A stretch of DNA of 64,000 nt, from assembly GCA_964451365.1 (NCBI GenBank), contig CAYVIB010000002.1, forward strand, positions 1 to 64,000, in the 5' to 3' direction. Made by a program: the position numbers and the translations under genes. The notes beneath the pieces were generated by a model. That model saw only the letters and a program-made list of their open reading frames with translations. It did no database searches and was not told where the DNA came from. This DNA is from CAYVIB01 sp964451365. GTDB lineage: Bacteria; Pseudomonadota; Gammaproteobacteria; Pseudomonadales; Cellvibrionaceae. Shown piece by piece: positions 53,301 through 61,872 of the stretch (positions are counted from its first letter, which is position 1; each line of letters opens with the position of its first letter).

Positions 53301-53878
53301 CGTTCAAGGTTCTCCTGGGTGCGACGCATGCGGTTCTCGGTGTCGCGGCGGCGTTCCTTGTACTTGGAGATGCCGGCGGCCTCTTCCACATAAATACGCA
53401 GGTCTTCCGGTTTTGCCTCAATCAGGCGGGAGATCATGCCCTGTTCGATAATGGCGTAGCTGCGCGGCCCCAGGCCGGTGCCCAGGAAAATGTCGGTAAT
53501 ATCGCGCCGGCGGCACTTGTTGCCGTTCAGGTAATAAAAATTCTGCGCTTCGCGGGTTACTTTGCGTTTGACGGAAATTTCGGAGTAACCGGCGTATTCA
53601 CCAGTGATTGTGCCATCGCTGTTATCGAAAACCAGTTCAATGGATGCCTGCCCCACTGGCTTGCGACTGCCGGAGCCGTTAAAAATAACATCCGTCATTG
53701 CCTCGCCCCGCAGGTTTTTTGCGGAGGATTCACCCATCACCCAGCGCACCGCGTCGATAATGTTGGACTTGCCACAACCGTTCGGCCCCACGACCGCGCA
53801 GAGGTTACTCGGGAAGGAGACAGTTGTCGGGTCGACAAACGATTTAAAACCCGCCAATTTAATACATTTCAAACGCAT
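50378..53878 (-). CDS. smc: Chromosome segregation protein SMC
   Basis: A 1166-residue SMC ATPase of normal bacterial length. The Walker A site VVGPNGCGKSN (about residues 30-40), coiled-coil arms with a hinge domain (about 500-680, GVADNIRLAEKITVADGWDRAVEVVLG), the C-loop LLSGGEKALTAIAL and the Walker B site PFCMLDEVDAPLDDANV are all present. It loops and compacts DNA for segregation. It leads the smc-zipA-ligA operon. Other SMC partners (ScpA/ScpB) are not in the window. Confidence 0.97.
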   Translation of the reverse strand: MRLKCIKLAGFKSFVDPTTVSFPSNLCAVVGPNGCGKSNIIDAVRWVMGESSAKNLRGEAMTDVIFNGSGSRKPVGQASIELVFDNSDGTITGEYAGYSEISVKRKVTREAQNFYYLNGNKCRRRDITDIFLGTGLGPRSYAIIEQGMISRLIEAKPEDLRIYVEEAAGISKYKERRRDTENRMRRTQENLERLTDIREELERQLARLERQSQAAEKYTEFKKEERELKASLQALRHRLIAEKVEGKRRIIKDLELEVEANVTKQVHQDTEIEKHRTQYTELTDAFNEVQGRYYSVGADIARVEQSIQHALERERQLKIDLDQTERDCREAEEHLADDLRKSEGWQAELLEIEPELDLLKSAEEGSSEILLEVEEAMHHWQQEWDQFNQRAAEPRQQAEVQQSRIKYLEQVQQRLLQRIEKLEQERDSLVVGEVEQEITELDEELATFELSLEEKTAQAEEASEKVATLRDEQHRLAEERDQTRLELQSAKGRMASLEALQQAALGQNTGAVADWLTAQGVADNIRLAEKITVADGWDRAVEVVLGKSLQAVCVDEQLTALSGSVEGLESGELMLIGKGFVPGASSVDSLASKVQGVDVGGLLHGIYVAESLAEALSRKDNLAAGEFIVTREGLWFGPNWLRVVRDEDASSGVIARKQEIESLVETIDRLERKSNELSEKLEDTRQQLKEAESRRETLRREIDEMGRAHGDIRAKASAKKAKVQQVLEGRQRAQRDIAEAKEQMTAESSNLVDARSRLQEAIATMEKDTEERERLMEQRDGIRAKLDEARQRARHDKDRSHELAMRFQSVKTQLESLKQGIQRLRDQMQRMQERKEHLQTALAEIGEPIEQNKIELEAYLEKRVQVEQELTESRRSVEAVETGLRDAEKTRHQVEQVLTELRVSLEAARLEAQTLTVQSENLKQQLIEDGFDIAVVTANLDESMSETSLEEGLTRIGNKIARLGPINLAAIDEYKTESERKQYLDAQHEDLQEALETLENAIKKIDRETRTRFKETFDQINRGLQELFPKVFGGGHAYLELTGEDMLDTGIAIMARPPGKKNSTIHLLSGGEKALTAIALVFSIFRLNPAPFCMLDEVDAPLDDANVGRYARMVEEMSDKVQFIYITHNKIAMEMARQLMGVTMHEPGVSRMVTVDVDEAAELAAV

Positions 53879-54096
53879 ATTACGGTTTCACTGTGCTTTT
53901 TTCAGGTTTTGCTGGAGAGGGTCTGGTTAGCCCGAAAACGTTATTATTCAATCCCTTCCGCGTGCTTTCTGAGCTGATTTCTAGGAGGTGAACCCCCGAA
54001 CGGTCCAGGCGGGAATTCTACACATTTCAGAATTATGAAGCACCCGCTAAAACGAGAACTGAAGGTGTATTTTCCATAACATTTTATACGGACTTC

Positions 54097-55380
54097 CTAT
54101 TCCACCTGATCGGTGATTTTAAGAGCGACCCGCTTTTCCTGCTCCGCAACGATGATCGGGCCCACCGTTACCTGCCAGTCGCCCGGTTCGGGCACGGCAC
54201 TACCCGACTTTGAAATCCTGGCCACCAGTTCCACCTGTGGAAAACTACCCAAATCCATGCCCGGCGCCATGGCCATGGACTGATCCAGAGTTACGGTCTT
54301 GGGAAGGTCGGCCACGGTTATTTTCTGGATCGCAAGCGGCATCTTCGGGCCCTGCCAGGCGCGGGCGTATACGAATACGGTATCACCGGGGTCGGCGGTT
54401 ACACCTTCTCCAAGAGTGACTTTGGCGCGCAAGGAAACCGGCGCGGGTTTGGCTTCCGACTCCTGGTTCGCATCGCTGACCCTGTCACCGCCGTGCTGTT
54501 CCAGCGCCAGTTGCGCACGGGCAATGCCTTCCGACAGCGCGCGCGAAGCGGCGGATGAAGGATCCAGCTGCGCAACTGCTTTTTTCCAGGAATTTATGGC
54601 ATCGGTATAGCGGCCGGACTGGAAAGCGTCGATACCGGCCAGACCCAACGCGGTCGGCATATTGGGGTCGAGCTGCAGCGCGTCGTTGGTGTACCGCCGT
54701 ACCTCCGGCGTAATAGTGTTGCCGGCACGCAGGAACAATGCCTGCGCCAGTTCCGCCATGACATTGGGTGCGTCGGGTTGCAGCTCAAGCACCTTACTGT
54801 AAGCGCGCACAGCCTCGTCATAATCGGTTTGTTGGACTGCCGTACCGGCAAGCAAGTACCAGTTTTGGACATTTCCTGGATCATCTTCGAGCCGTTTTTG
54901 CAGTCGCTCGATCAATTCGTGGCCAACCGGATTTTCACTATCGGAAACCTGGCCGCTGACCAATGCATGGTTGTTTTCCAGCATCAACTGATAGATAGTC
55001 CAGTCCGATTTGGCGCCGATCTGGGAATAGATGATCAATGTGATCATCGGCACCGCGATGACCAGCGCAATCACCGGCAGGCGGCTGTATAGATTGGACA
55101 CAATCGGACGATCACCCTCGGCGGCCGCGGCCTCGTTTTCGGTGATCAACGTGCGTTGCAGATCCTCTTTCAGCACCTTGAATTCATGGGACCCAATTTC
55201 ACCGCGCCCACGGGTGGCCTTTAAATCCTCGATATGATCGGCGAAAACACTTTCATTGACCTCGTCGCGAAATCCATCACGCAATTCGCGTTTGCGGTCC
55301 GCCCGGACGATAACCGTCGGCCACAGGATAAACAGCGCCACCAGCACCGTCAGCGCAATAAAACCTTGCCAAAACAACAT
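54097..55380 (-). CDS. ccmI: Cytochrome c biogenesis protein CcmI
   Basis: A 427-residue protein with an N-terminal transmembrane segment (WQGFIALTVLVALFILWPTVIV), a second helix after the short CcmI1 domain (LPVIALVIAVPMITLIIYSQI), and a large periplasmic TPR part. It delivers apocytochrome c to the haem-ligation complex. It follows ccmH by 33 bases. The usual upstream ccmABCDEFG genes are not adjacent. Confidence 0.9.
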   Translation of the reverse strand: MLFWQGFIALTVLVALFILWPTVIVRADRKRELRDGFRDEVNESVFADHIEDLKATRGRGEIGSHEFKVLKEDLQRTLITENEAAAAEGDRPIVSNLYSRLPVIALVIAVPMITLIIYSQIGAKSDWTIYQLMLENNHALVSGQVSDSENPVGHELIERLQKRLEDDPGNVQNWYLLAGTAVQQTDYDEAVRAYSKVLELQPDAPNVMAELAQALFLRAGNTITPEVRRYTNDALQLDPNMPTALGLAGIDAFQSGRYTDAINSWKKAVAQLDPSSAASRALSEGIARAQLALEQHGGDRVSDANQESEAKPAPVSLRAKVTLGEGVTADPGDTVFVYARAWQGPKMPLAIQKITVADLPKTVTLDQSMAMAPGMDLGSFPQVELVARISKSGSAVPEPGDWQVTVGPIIVAEQEKRVALKITDQVE

Positions 55381-55413
55381 ATTATTTTCTCACCCGGTCA
55401 CCGTCGGTATTGA

Positions 55414-55917
55414 TTATTCTTTTGTCTCTTTCCGGCCTGACTCATCCGGCTGGCTTCCCTCATCATCGAGAGTCTCACTATCGGGCAACGTCTCATCAGC
55501 GCCCTGCGCCGCATACTTCCTGCGGTTGACAACAATGACAGCAAAAACCGCCAGCCCAACAGCCAACATAAAAACGGGCGACCACCACAGCAACCAGGTG
55601 TTGCTTTGCACCGGTGGTTCATAGAGAACAAAATCACCGTAGCGATTGACCATATATTCCTTCACTTGTTCGTCTGTTTGCCCCTCTTTTACCAGGCGGG
55701 CTACCTCGCGGCGCAGATCCACCGCCACGACCGCATCCGAATCTTCCAGATTCTGGTTTTGACACAATGGGCAACGCAGCACCCGCAACAGGTCCTGATA
55801 CCGCTCCCGTTGCGCCTCGGTATCAAATTCGTGTACGTCGATCGCCGCGCTGGCAGTCAAACCGATACCCACAAGTATCAGTAAAAAAAGGGACAGCTTA
55901 AAAAATGATCGCTTCAT
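55414..55917 (-). CDS. ccmH: Cytochrome c biogenesis thiol protein CcmH
   Basis: About 167 residues from the ATG at 55917, giving a signal peptide MKRSFFKLSLFLLILVGIGL. The diagnostic LRCPLCQNQNLEDSDA carries the redox CxxC. Residues near 105-125 form a second membrane helix. CcmH reduces the apocytochrome cysteines before haem attachment. A longer start at 55956 is rejected. It is followed by ccmI, and the gene upstream on its strand is a tRNA in the opposite orientation, not ccmG. Confidence 0.92.
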   Translation of the reverse strand: MKRSFFKLSLFLLILVGIGLTASAAIDVHEFDTEAQRERYQDLLRVLRCPLCQNQNLEDSDAVVAVDLRREVARLVKEGQTDEQVKEYMVNRYGDFVLYEPPVQSNTWLLWWSPVFMLAVGLAVFAVIVVNRRKYAAQGADETLPDSETLDDEGSQPDESGRKETKE

Positions 55918-56056
55918 AGGTGGTTTGGCTACAGAGACGGACTGGAAATGAATCACTACCGGTAAATTGACGCGGGAGTATATCAGCCACTCCCCAGGTC
56001 CTCTAGCCCGGATTTATCGCCCCGGATTTCATTAATCAAGGGATGCCGCAAAGGCG

Positions 56057-56084
56057 TTGACCGGCGTTGCAATATCGCTACAAT
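56057..56084 (+). promoter_or_regulatory. Promoter of tRNA-Asp
   Basis: A -35 box TTGACC (56057-56062) and a -10 box TACAAT (56079-56084) are 16 bases apart, followed by a GC-rich discriminator GCGCAC typical of stable-RNA promoters. Confidence 0.65.
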
Positions 56085-56138
56085 AGCGCACCTTCAATCC
56101 CGATGCAGTCGTCAGGCATCAGGTTTGATTCAGTTAAT

Positions 56139-56215
56139 GGCCCGGTAGTTCAGTTGGTTAGAATGCCGCCCTGTCACGGCGGAGGTCGAGGGTTCAAGTC
56201 CCTTCCGGGTCGCCA
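56139..56215 (+). tRNA. tRNA-Asp (anticodon GTC)
   Basis: A 77-base tRNA with an encoded CCA end. The acceptor stem GGCCCGG pairs with CCGGGTC, the D-loop reads AGTTCAGTTGGTTAGA, the anticodon loop is CTGTCAC (GTC at 56173-56175), and the T arm holds GGTTCAAGTCC. It is followed at once by an intrinsic terminator. Confidence 0.97.
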
Positions 56216-56258
56216 TATAAAAAAAGCCCGCGCCGCAAGGTGCGGGCTTTTTTTATAT
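56215..56258 (+). terminator. Intrinsic terminator of tRNA-Asp
   Basis: A 17-bp inverted repeat (arms ATATAAAAAAAGCCCGC and GCGGGCTTTTTTTATAT) with a ten-base loop. The T-run is seven bases long. Confidence 0.9.
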
Positions 56259-56329
56259 GGCATCGACGATATTTGAACCCGAGAGAGGGTTCACAAAATC
56301 GACAGGATCGATTTTGGATAGCCGAAGGG

Positions 56330-56405
56330 GCGAGGGCCCCGACGGCCCGAGTCAACTCCCTTCCGGGCCGCCGAAACGAAAGAGTCACACCGCAAGGTGT
56401 GGATA
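56330..56405 (+). other. Decayed duplicate of the tRNA-Asp 3' end and its terminator
   Basis: GAGTCAACTCCCTTCCGGGC plus CGCC (56349-56372) nearly repeats the T-arm and acceptor 3' side of tRNA-Asp, including CCCTTCCGGG. It is followed at the same distance by an A-rich spacer and a GCAA-loop hairpin (CACACC/GGTGTG, 56386-56401) like the loop of the tRNA terminator. The 5' half cannot fold as a tRNA. It is not functional as a tRNA; it may be an integration scar. Confidence 0.55.
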
Positions 56406-56864
56406 GGCGCCCAGCGGAGAAGAGTGAGTGAGCCATATTGCTCTGCATCCATGTGTTAGTCCCCCAAGCGTGGCAAATTAAAAGCTTTGATTACAGAAGG
56501 AGGGGACAGCTATTCTGTGACAGGACACGCTCGATAGAACTCTGTCCGCACTCAGAAACGCACTTGGCAAAAATAGGTAATGCCGCCGTCACTCCTCTCA
56601 CTTTGGCCACTTCTGGCGTAGTATAAAGTAAATGGAAACGCTCTGAAAATATAACCGGGATCACTGTGGAGCTTTTTTAAAACAAAGTGGGAGCGGTCTA
56701 ACAAAAGCACTCGGCGGCAGAAAAAATCCCGGCCCGGCATTAAGATAGAAGCCAAGATTTTCCATTGCCGGGGGAGAAAAAGAGAAAGCGGTCAAGGAAA
56801 ACACGCGTCACACATCAATTATAAAAACTGCTCGATATGGCAAGGTGATTATGGAAGTTGATCG
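56406..56864. other. Intergenic stretch after the tRNA remnant
   Basis: About 460 bases. The open frames here are short, lack ribosome sites and resemble no protein. It contains the promoter of the small membrane protein gene at 56865, which I cannot locate exactly. Confidence 0.3.
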
Positions 56865-57203
56865 ATGTACGAAAATATAAATAAACCATTAATACCCAGG
56901 GCACAATTCCGCAGGCGGCTGATTAATCACTGTTTAGCTGCCTCGGGGTTGGTTTTAATATCTTTAACTATAGGCATTGCCGGTCACATGTACTTTGACA
57001 ATATGCCTTTTACAAGAGCACTTGTAGCCTCAACCACACTAATGAGTGGACTGGGCCTTTCCATTATTCCGGATTCAGTAGAAGGTCAATTATTTACCAG
57101 TTTATACGGGATATTGTCTGGCTACATTTACATTGCTACAAGCAGCATAGTCGTGGCTCCAATTCTTCATCGAATGCTCCATAAATTTCATATTGATGAA
57201 TGA
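56865..57203 (+). CDS. Small conserved membrane protein
   Basis: A 112-residue protein with three hydrophobic helices (LAASGLVLISLTIGIAGHMYF; ALVASTTLMSGLGLSII; LFTSLYGILSGYIYIATSSIVVAPIL) and a basic C-terminus (HRMLHKFHIDE). The order helix, re-entrant-like Gly/Ser/Pro segment, helix resembles small two-helix channel-like proteins, but no selectivity motif is certain. It converges with the esterase lipoprotein, overlapping its end by 16 bases. Function unknown. Confidence 0.65.
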   Translation: MYENINKPLIPRAQFRRRLINHCLAASGLVLISLTIGIAGHMYFDNMPFTRALVASTTLMSGLGLSIIPDSVEGQLFTSLYGILSGYIYIATSSIVVAPILHRMLHKFHIDE

Positions 57204-57898
57204 TGGAAAAATGCATAACGAGCGTAGACACGGGAAAAATTGAAGCGCCGGCGCATATCGGAGCGGGCTTGCAATAATTGCCCGGTTTCCTCCCGGTGGC
57301 GATACAGACTGGCATCATACGCCATTATGTTGGAAAAATACGGAGAAGAAACATCATCCATCAGCATGGCGACAATGGAAAATACTCCGCCAAACGATGT
57401 TCCCACAAGAGACCTGCTGCCCTCCTTTATTCGATACTCGCTCTCTATAAGGGGAATGAGTTCGGCAGTTAAAAAATTAAAATAGTCGCGCGCTCCCGGC
57501 AGCAAATAATCTTTCGAGCGACGGTTTTCCGGGCCTTCCGATATGGCCACCAGAATTGCTTCTGCATTTTCGTCTTCCAGCAGATATGGGAGCCCGGGAA
57601 ATATAACCTGCCCGTCGGTTGCGTAAATAATCGGGTAATGCTCGTTGCTGGTATGATAATCGGGCGGCAGGTATACATCCACCGGATAACTTACATCGGT
57701 AATAGCGGAATGAATAATTTGCTTGCCAACGGATGTTCCCTTTAAAAAGGAATAATTTGTATTGCCTTGTGTCTCAGGCGTACTGCTTTCTGCTTTGCTG
57801 GTTTCGGAGTGCTGCTGATCCTGGGAACCGCCGGACGATCCCCCACAGGCGGTTAACAGCAAGGTTAAGCTTAGGCAAAATGCTGTAATATCTCTCAT
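57188..57898 (-). CDS. Esterase-like lipoprotein, probably truncated at the C-terminus
   Basis: A 236-residue lipoprotein (lipobox LTAC, Cys18) with an alpha/beta-hydrolase of the putative esterase (IroE/Esterase D) type: PVDVYLPPDYHTSNEHYPIIYATDG, AILVAISEG, and nucleophile elbow LVGTSFGG. Complete members run about 50-80 residues longer and supply the catalytic His; here the frame ends soon after ASLYRHREETG in an Arg-rich tail that does not match. Its 3' end overlaps the convergent membrane-protein gene, so a rearrangement could have cut it off. Confidence 0.6.
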   Translation of the reverse strand: MRDITAFCLSLTLLLTACGGSSGGSQDQQHSETSKAESSTPETQGNTNYSFLKGTSVGKQIIHSAITDVSYPVDVYLPPDYHTSNEHYPIIYATDGQVIFPGLPYLLEDENAEAILVAISEGPENRRSKDYLLPGARDYFNFLTAELIPLIESEYRIKEGSRSLVGTSFGGVFSIVAMLMDDVSSPYFSNIMAYDASLYRHREETGQLLQARSDMRRRFNFSRVYARYAFFHHSSI

Positions 57899-58777
57899 AC
57901 ATATACCTGTGCCTTAAATATCAAACAAAAGACCCACCCAGCACGGCGCACTGTGAGAACCGGTAGTCCCTTCGATGCAGAATTAAGATGCTTTGTTTGC
58001 CTGATGGGTAGTTATACCCGAGGCAAGATGTAACCACGCGCTGCGATACCCAAAACGAGGGCCGAACGAACCCGACCTCACATTTTTGAGATATGACATT
58101 CCATCCGGGGATAAAGACTGCGGGGCAAAAAGCGTTATCACTCGCCTGCCATTAGATACGAATTAACCTATAATCTGGGATCAGGAAGCACCCTCCCTAG
58201 CCAAAACAGCCAAAATTAATCCATCAACGCATCACTGTGTGGTATTGGCATATTAATACACATAATCGAAAACGATAAATAATTTTTGGTAATTACAACT
58301 GTGTATAATTGTCGTTTATTTAAACAAATTAATGCCACATATCGCGCCTACGTCCATATTTTGACACTCTTTTACATTGATAGCGCGATGGAACCGGGGT
58401 AGCAGGACTCATTTTAGGCCAAACAGCTCCTCATGGAATCCGTACCTCCAATGATTGGCTGCTGGATTTTTAATAACCTTTTGAGATTGATTTTTAATTA
58501 TTTATCTAGATATATTCTATTTTTGAGGGGTTGCGGTGAGAAATGCCAAACATTTATTCCATGGTGTATATGTTATTTAGTAATGTATTGCAATATCTGT
58601 ATAGCTGCGACAAGATAAATAAAGTATTTGGTGTTACAGAACAGCCTCGTTCGTTAAACAAAAATAACAGCAATAGCTCGGTTGTGATATTGAAAATAAT
58701 TGCCAGGTGTTAATTGTCCCTGTATTAGCAGTTTCTTTCACAAACCGGATTCCGTAACATGCGCGGATAATGATTCC
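57899..58777. other. Long AT-rich intergenic region
   Basis: About 880 bases without a convincing gene. The part from 58240 to 58690 is clearly richer in A and T than its surroundings. A 61-codon plus-strand frame (58433-58618) is hydrophobic and Cys-rich but lacks a ribosome site and family resemblance. No clear promoter or terminator is visible. Confidence 0.4.
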
Positions 58778-60343
58778 ATGGAAAGAGCGACATCTCTCAA
58801 CAGGCTCTATTCCCTCCTTGCCGGGATGCTGGTGGCTACCATAACCGTGTTGCTAATGGCGATATTGTTCTTTTCTTCCATCCGTTCTTTGCAGGATACC
58901 CGCGCTGATACCGTGTTTGGCATCATCGACCGGTTGGAAAACGAAAACCTCAGTATTCTTCGGCGGCTTAATGCGCTTGGCGCTGAAGATTGCACAAAGG
59001 AAAATCTGCTGTACATGCGCGAGGCGCTGTTTGAGTCGGCGTTTGCCAAGGAAATTATGTTTCATCGGGGGGAGCCGGGCATTTGTACCACGGGTTCAGG
59101 CGTGCTGGACAAACCGGTTTTCCTACCGCCACCGGACGTGGTAACTGTTCTGGGTTCTGAAGTCTGGCTCAAATACAACATGGAATCACAGTTAACCAAC
59201 TTCGAATTCGCAGTCGCCCGGCTAAAACTGGGGCGCTACAGCATGCTGGTCGATGTTAACCATTTGGCTTACCCTGATACAGAGCCTTTTGACTGGCAGC
59301 TGGTATTCCTGCCTTCCCCCCAAAATCCGCAAATGTTTATGCATGTCGATGGCACAGCGGGCTTGTACAATCAAGAATTGCCACCTTCCAATACCCGACT
59401 TGGCTCCATTCTTTATTATCAAACTTGCGATTCGAAGCGGCCTAACCTGTGCTTCGTACTGACGGCCAGTTTTTACAAACTGTTCGACTATTATTTGCTT
59501 GTTCTTGGGCTGGCGATGATGCTGGTTCTGTCCCTGAGCTACATCAGTATCAACTACTTTCGCCGATGGTTAGAGTCTCGGGCGCAATTGCAGACCAGAG
59601 TGGTGAAGGGACTTAAAGCAAATCTATTCTTCTGGCATTACCAGCCTATTGTTGACTTGCATTCCGATCAGGTGGTGGGTTGCGAAGTATTGTCCCGCTT
59701 CCGGGACGAATACGGCGAGATACCGCCCAAGGCTTTTCTACAGGTGATTCGTGAAACCGGTCAGACCTGGTTTTATACCAGGCTGATGATAGAAAGCGTG
59801 TTGCCCACACTCGAAAGCCATGAGGAATTGCCTGGAAAATTCAAGGTCTGCTTCAACGTGTTTCCGTGTGATGTAATCAGCGGTGCGGTTAAAGAACTTG
59901 CTTCGATCAGGGAATTGACGAATTCTCGCTTCGATGTGACGGTTGAGATTACTGAAGATCAGCACTTGGATGATCATAGTGCCCACGCAAACCTGGGGGA
60001 GATTTACCAAAATGGCATCCTGATTTCTATCGATGATTTCGGAACCGGTTATTCCAATCTGGGGCAGCTCAAAAGGTTGAATGGTACGTATCTCAAAATT
60101 GATAAAAGCTATGTCAGGGATATTGAGGAAACGTCGATCAAATCATCGTTGATTCCCCATGTCGTCAGTATCGCCGAGCAGCTGGATTTGGAAATCATTG
60201 CCGAAGGTATCGAGAATAGACGTCAACGAATCCTTCTCACTGAGTTGGGTGTTCGTTATGGACAGGGTTGGTTATTCGGACAGCCTATGCCGGCTGAAGA
60301 CCTGATCCGTTTAATCGCTTACCCCAACAGGTTGCCCACTTAG
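58778..60343 (+). CDS. CSS-motif EAL phosphodiesterase
   Basis: About 521 residues from ATG at 58778. A membrane helix (residues 10-33), a periplasmic CSS-motif domain (about 35-240), a second helix and a cytoplasmic EAL domain follow. The EAL active-site residues are kept in variant form: EVLSR (for ExLxR), ITEDQHL, SIDDFGTGYSN, IDKSYV and IAEGIE. It should hydrolyse c-di-GMP and is probably controlled by a periplasmic disulfide formed by the CSS cysteines, as in related E. coli proteins. Confidence 0.9.
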   Translation: MERATSLNRLYSLLAGMLVATITVLLMAILFFSSIRSLQDTRADTVFGIIDRLENENLSILRRLNALGAEDCTKENLLYMREALFESAFAKEIMFHRGEPGICTTGSGVLDKPVFLPPPDVVTVLGSEVWLKYNMESQLTNFEFAVARLKLGRYSMLVDVNHLAYPDTEPFDWQLVFLPSPQNPQMFMHVDGTAGLYNQELPPSNTRLGSILYYQTCDSKRPNLCFVLTASFYKLFDYYLLVLGLAMMLVLSLSYISINYFRRWLESRAQLQTRVVKGLKANLFFWHYQPIVDLHSDQVVGCEVLSRFRDEYGEIPPKAFLQVIRETGQTWFYTRLMIESVLPTLESHEELPGKFKVCFNVFPCDVISGAVKELASIRELTNSRFDVTVEITEDQHLDDHSAHANLGEIYQNGILISIDDFGTGYSNLGQLKRLNGTYLKIDKSYVRDIEETSIKSSLIPHVVSIAEQLDLEIIAEGIENRRQRILLTELGVRYGQGWLFGQPMPAEDLIRLIAYPNRLPT

Positions 60344-60542
60344 GCGCTAAAAACCATTGATGGCGGATCAATGCGCCAATATCGGAACTACATCCTTGGA
60401 CAGCACCCCCATTTATTAATAGCCGTCTCGCCGATTCCAGAACGCTTCCGCCATCGAGTGGATGTAGTGATCAGCGCTGTGATTAACCTAATGAACGAGA
60501 TACATGGTTCGGCAAGACTAGCCCACGATATGGGAGCTACTT

Positions 60543-61778
60543 TTACGGCACCAGTTTCTTTTCACTCGTTATCTGAGGTGTGGCGAATAATGAAACCGAT
60601 TTAAAATAAGTTGCACATCGCCACAACCATTCCGCCGGTCCGTAGTTAAAGCGCGATAACCACCAGGCACTTATCCGAACCTGCACAGATATGACAAACA
60701 GGGCGAGCAGGAAGGTTTGCCAATCATGCAACTCTCCCATCAGACCAAGTCCCCAGCCATAAAAAATAAAAGTACCGATAAGCGATTGTAACAGGTAGTT
60801 TGTCAGCGCCATGCGCCCATAAGGCGCCAAACGGTACAACAAACCCGACGGCCTGTGCAGATACAGCAACAGAAATCCGCAAATCAAAAATGCCGTGGTC
60901 GATACGTTCGCCAGGTCATAGAAAGTGAATACGAAGACGGCGGGCCAGGTAGCGAAGTTCATCGGCTGTGGCAAAGAGAAAACACCGGCGAAAAGCGCTA
61001 CGTAACAAAGTATCGCGAGCCCCAACGACCAAAACAGAATTTTTTTAATTGCGTTTTTGTATTCCGCGAGGCGATGCATGACGCCAAGACGCACCAGCCA
61101 GACACCCACCAGGAAATAAGCAAGCGTCAGATATCCCCGGCCGAAAAATGCGAATTGGAAGTCGAACTTGGTATAAAATCCTTGAGCAAGATTCACAACC
61201 ATAACATCCAGAAGCGACCCTTGTTTTAACGTATCCAAGTAGGCGGAAACGACTGGCGATTCAGGGGAAAGCTCATAGCTCAGGAACGTCCAGTCTCCAC
61301 TCGCGGCAAAAAACAGGAAGCGACCGAGTCCGACAAACAGAACAACGGCAAGAGTCCATAGCCACTTATTCGGCACATTGTAAAAAAGTGGAAGCAGCGC
61401 ACCGATGACTACATAAACAGTTAATATATCACCACGATATAGCAGTGTGTGCAGCACCCCGAAGCCTAAGAGAACGACCAACCGCCATAAAAACCGACCG
61501 GAAAAGCTGTTTCCTTTTTTGGCGGCATTGCCCATCATGATGGCGAAGCTCATGCCGAAAAGCACTGCAAACATAGAGAAAAACTTTCCGGTAACAAAGA
61601 GTAAACTGAAGGTTGAGACAATGCGGTCGATGGTGGTCGGTTCCACCCAAAAGCTCTGGGCGGGCCGGGGAGCGGCAATAAACTGTTCAACCATATGTGC
61701 GACAACAATTCCGGCCAAAGCGAAGCCACGCAAGGCGTCAACCACATCGATACGATTGGTGTTGGGTAGGCTGGACAT
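60543..61778 (-). CDS. DUF418 (YeiB-type) membrane protein
   Basis: A 411-residue polytopic protein. The start RIDVVDALRGFALAGIVVAHM is the marker of acyltransferase/YeiB-like families, and the C-terminal third has the DUF418 pattern (PYGRMALTNYLLQSLIGTFIFYGWGLGL, WWLSRFNYGPAEWLWRCATY). Function is unproven; relatives are proposed transporters or membrane acyltransferases. Its end overlaps nothing certain. Confidence 0.88.
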   Translation of the reverse strand: MSSLPNTNRIDVVDALRGFALAGIVVAHMVEQFIAAPRPAQSFWVEPTTIDRIVSTFSLLFVTGKFFSMFAVLFGMSFAIMMGNAAKKGNSFSGRFLWRLVVLLGFGVLHTLLYRGDILTVYVVIGALLPLFYNVPNKWLWTLAVVLFVGLGRFLFFAASGDWTFLSYELSPESPVVSAYLDTLKQGSLLDVMVVNLAQGFYTKFDFQFAFFGRGYLTLAYFLVGVWLVRLGVMHRLAEYKNAIKKILFWSLGLAILCYVALFAGVFSLPQPMNFATWPAVFVFTFYDLANVSTTAFLICGFLLLYLHRPSGLLYRLAPYGRMALTNYLLQSLIGTFIFYGWGLGLMGELHDWQTFLLALFVISVQVRISAWWLSRFNYGPAEWLWRCATYFKSVSLFATPQITSEKKLVP

Positions 61779-61872
61779 ATTCTTCTCCCTGCAATTATCC
61801 GGGAGAAGAATAAGTTAGCTACCGCCAGGGCACCAGCAGGGAAAATGACAAATAAAAGGCAACCTGAATCTT

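Noticed and set aside
52640..53977. A 445-codon plus-strand frame
   Set aside because: It is antisense to smc; its leucine/valine-rich product is a shadow of the coiled-coil codons.
56240..56431. A frame after tRNA-Asp
   Set aside because: It reads through the terminator and the decayed tRNA copy, so it is an artefact of repeat sequence.
58433..58618. A 61-codon hydrophobic frame in the AT-rich gap
   Set aside because: No ribosome site and no family pattern; AT-rich DNA easily encodes such stretches.
60371..60604. A 77-codon plus-strand frame after the EAL gene
   Set aside because: It overlaps the well-supported DUF418 gene and has no recognisable features.
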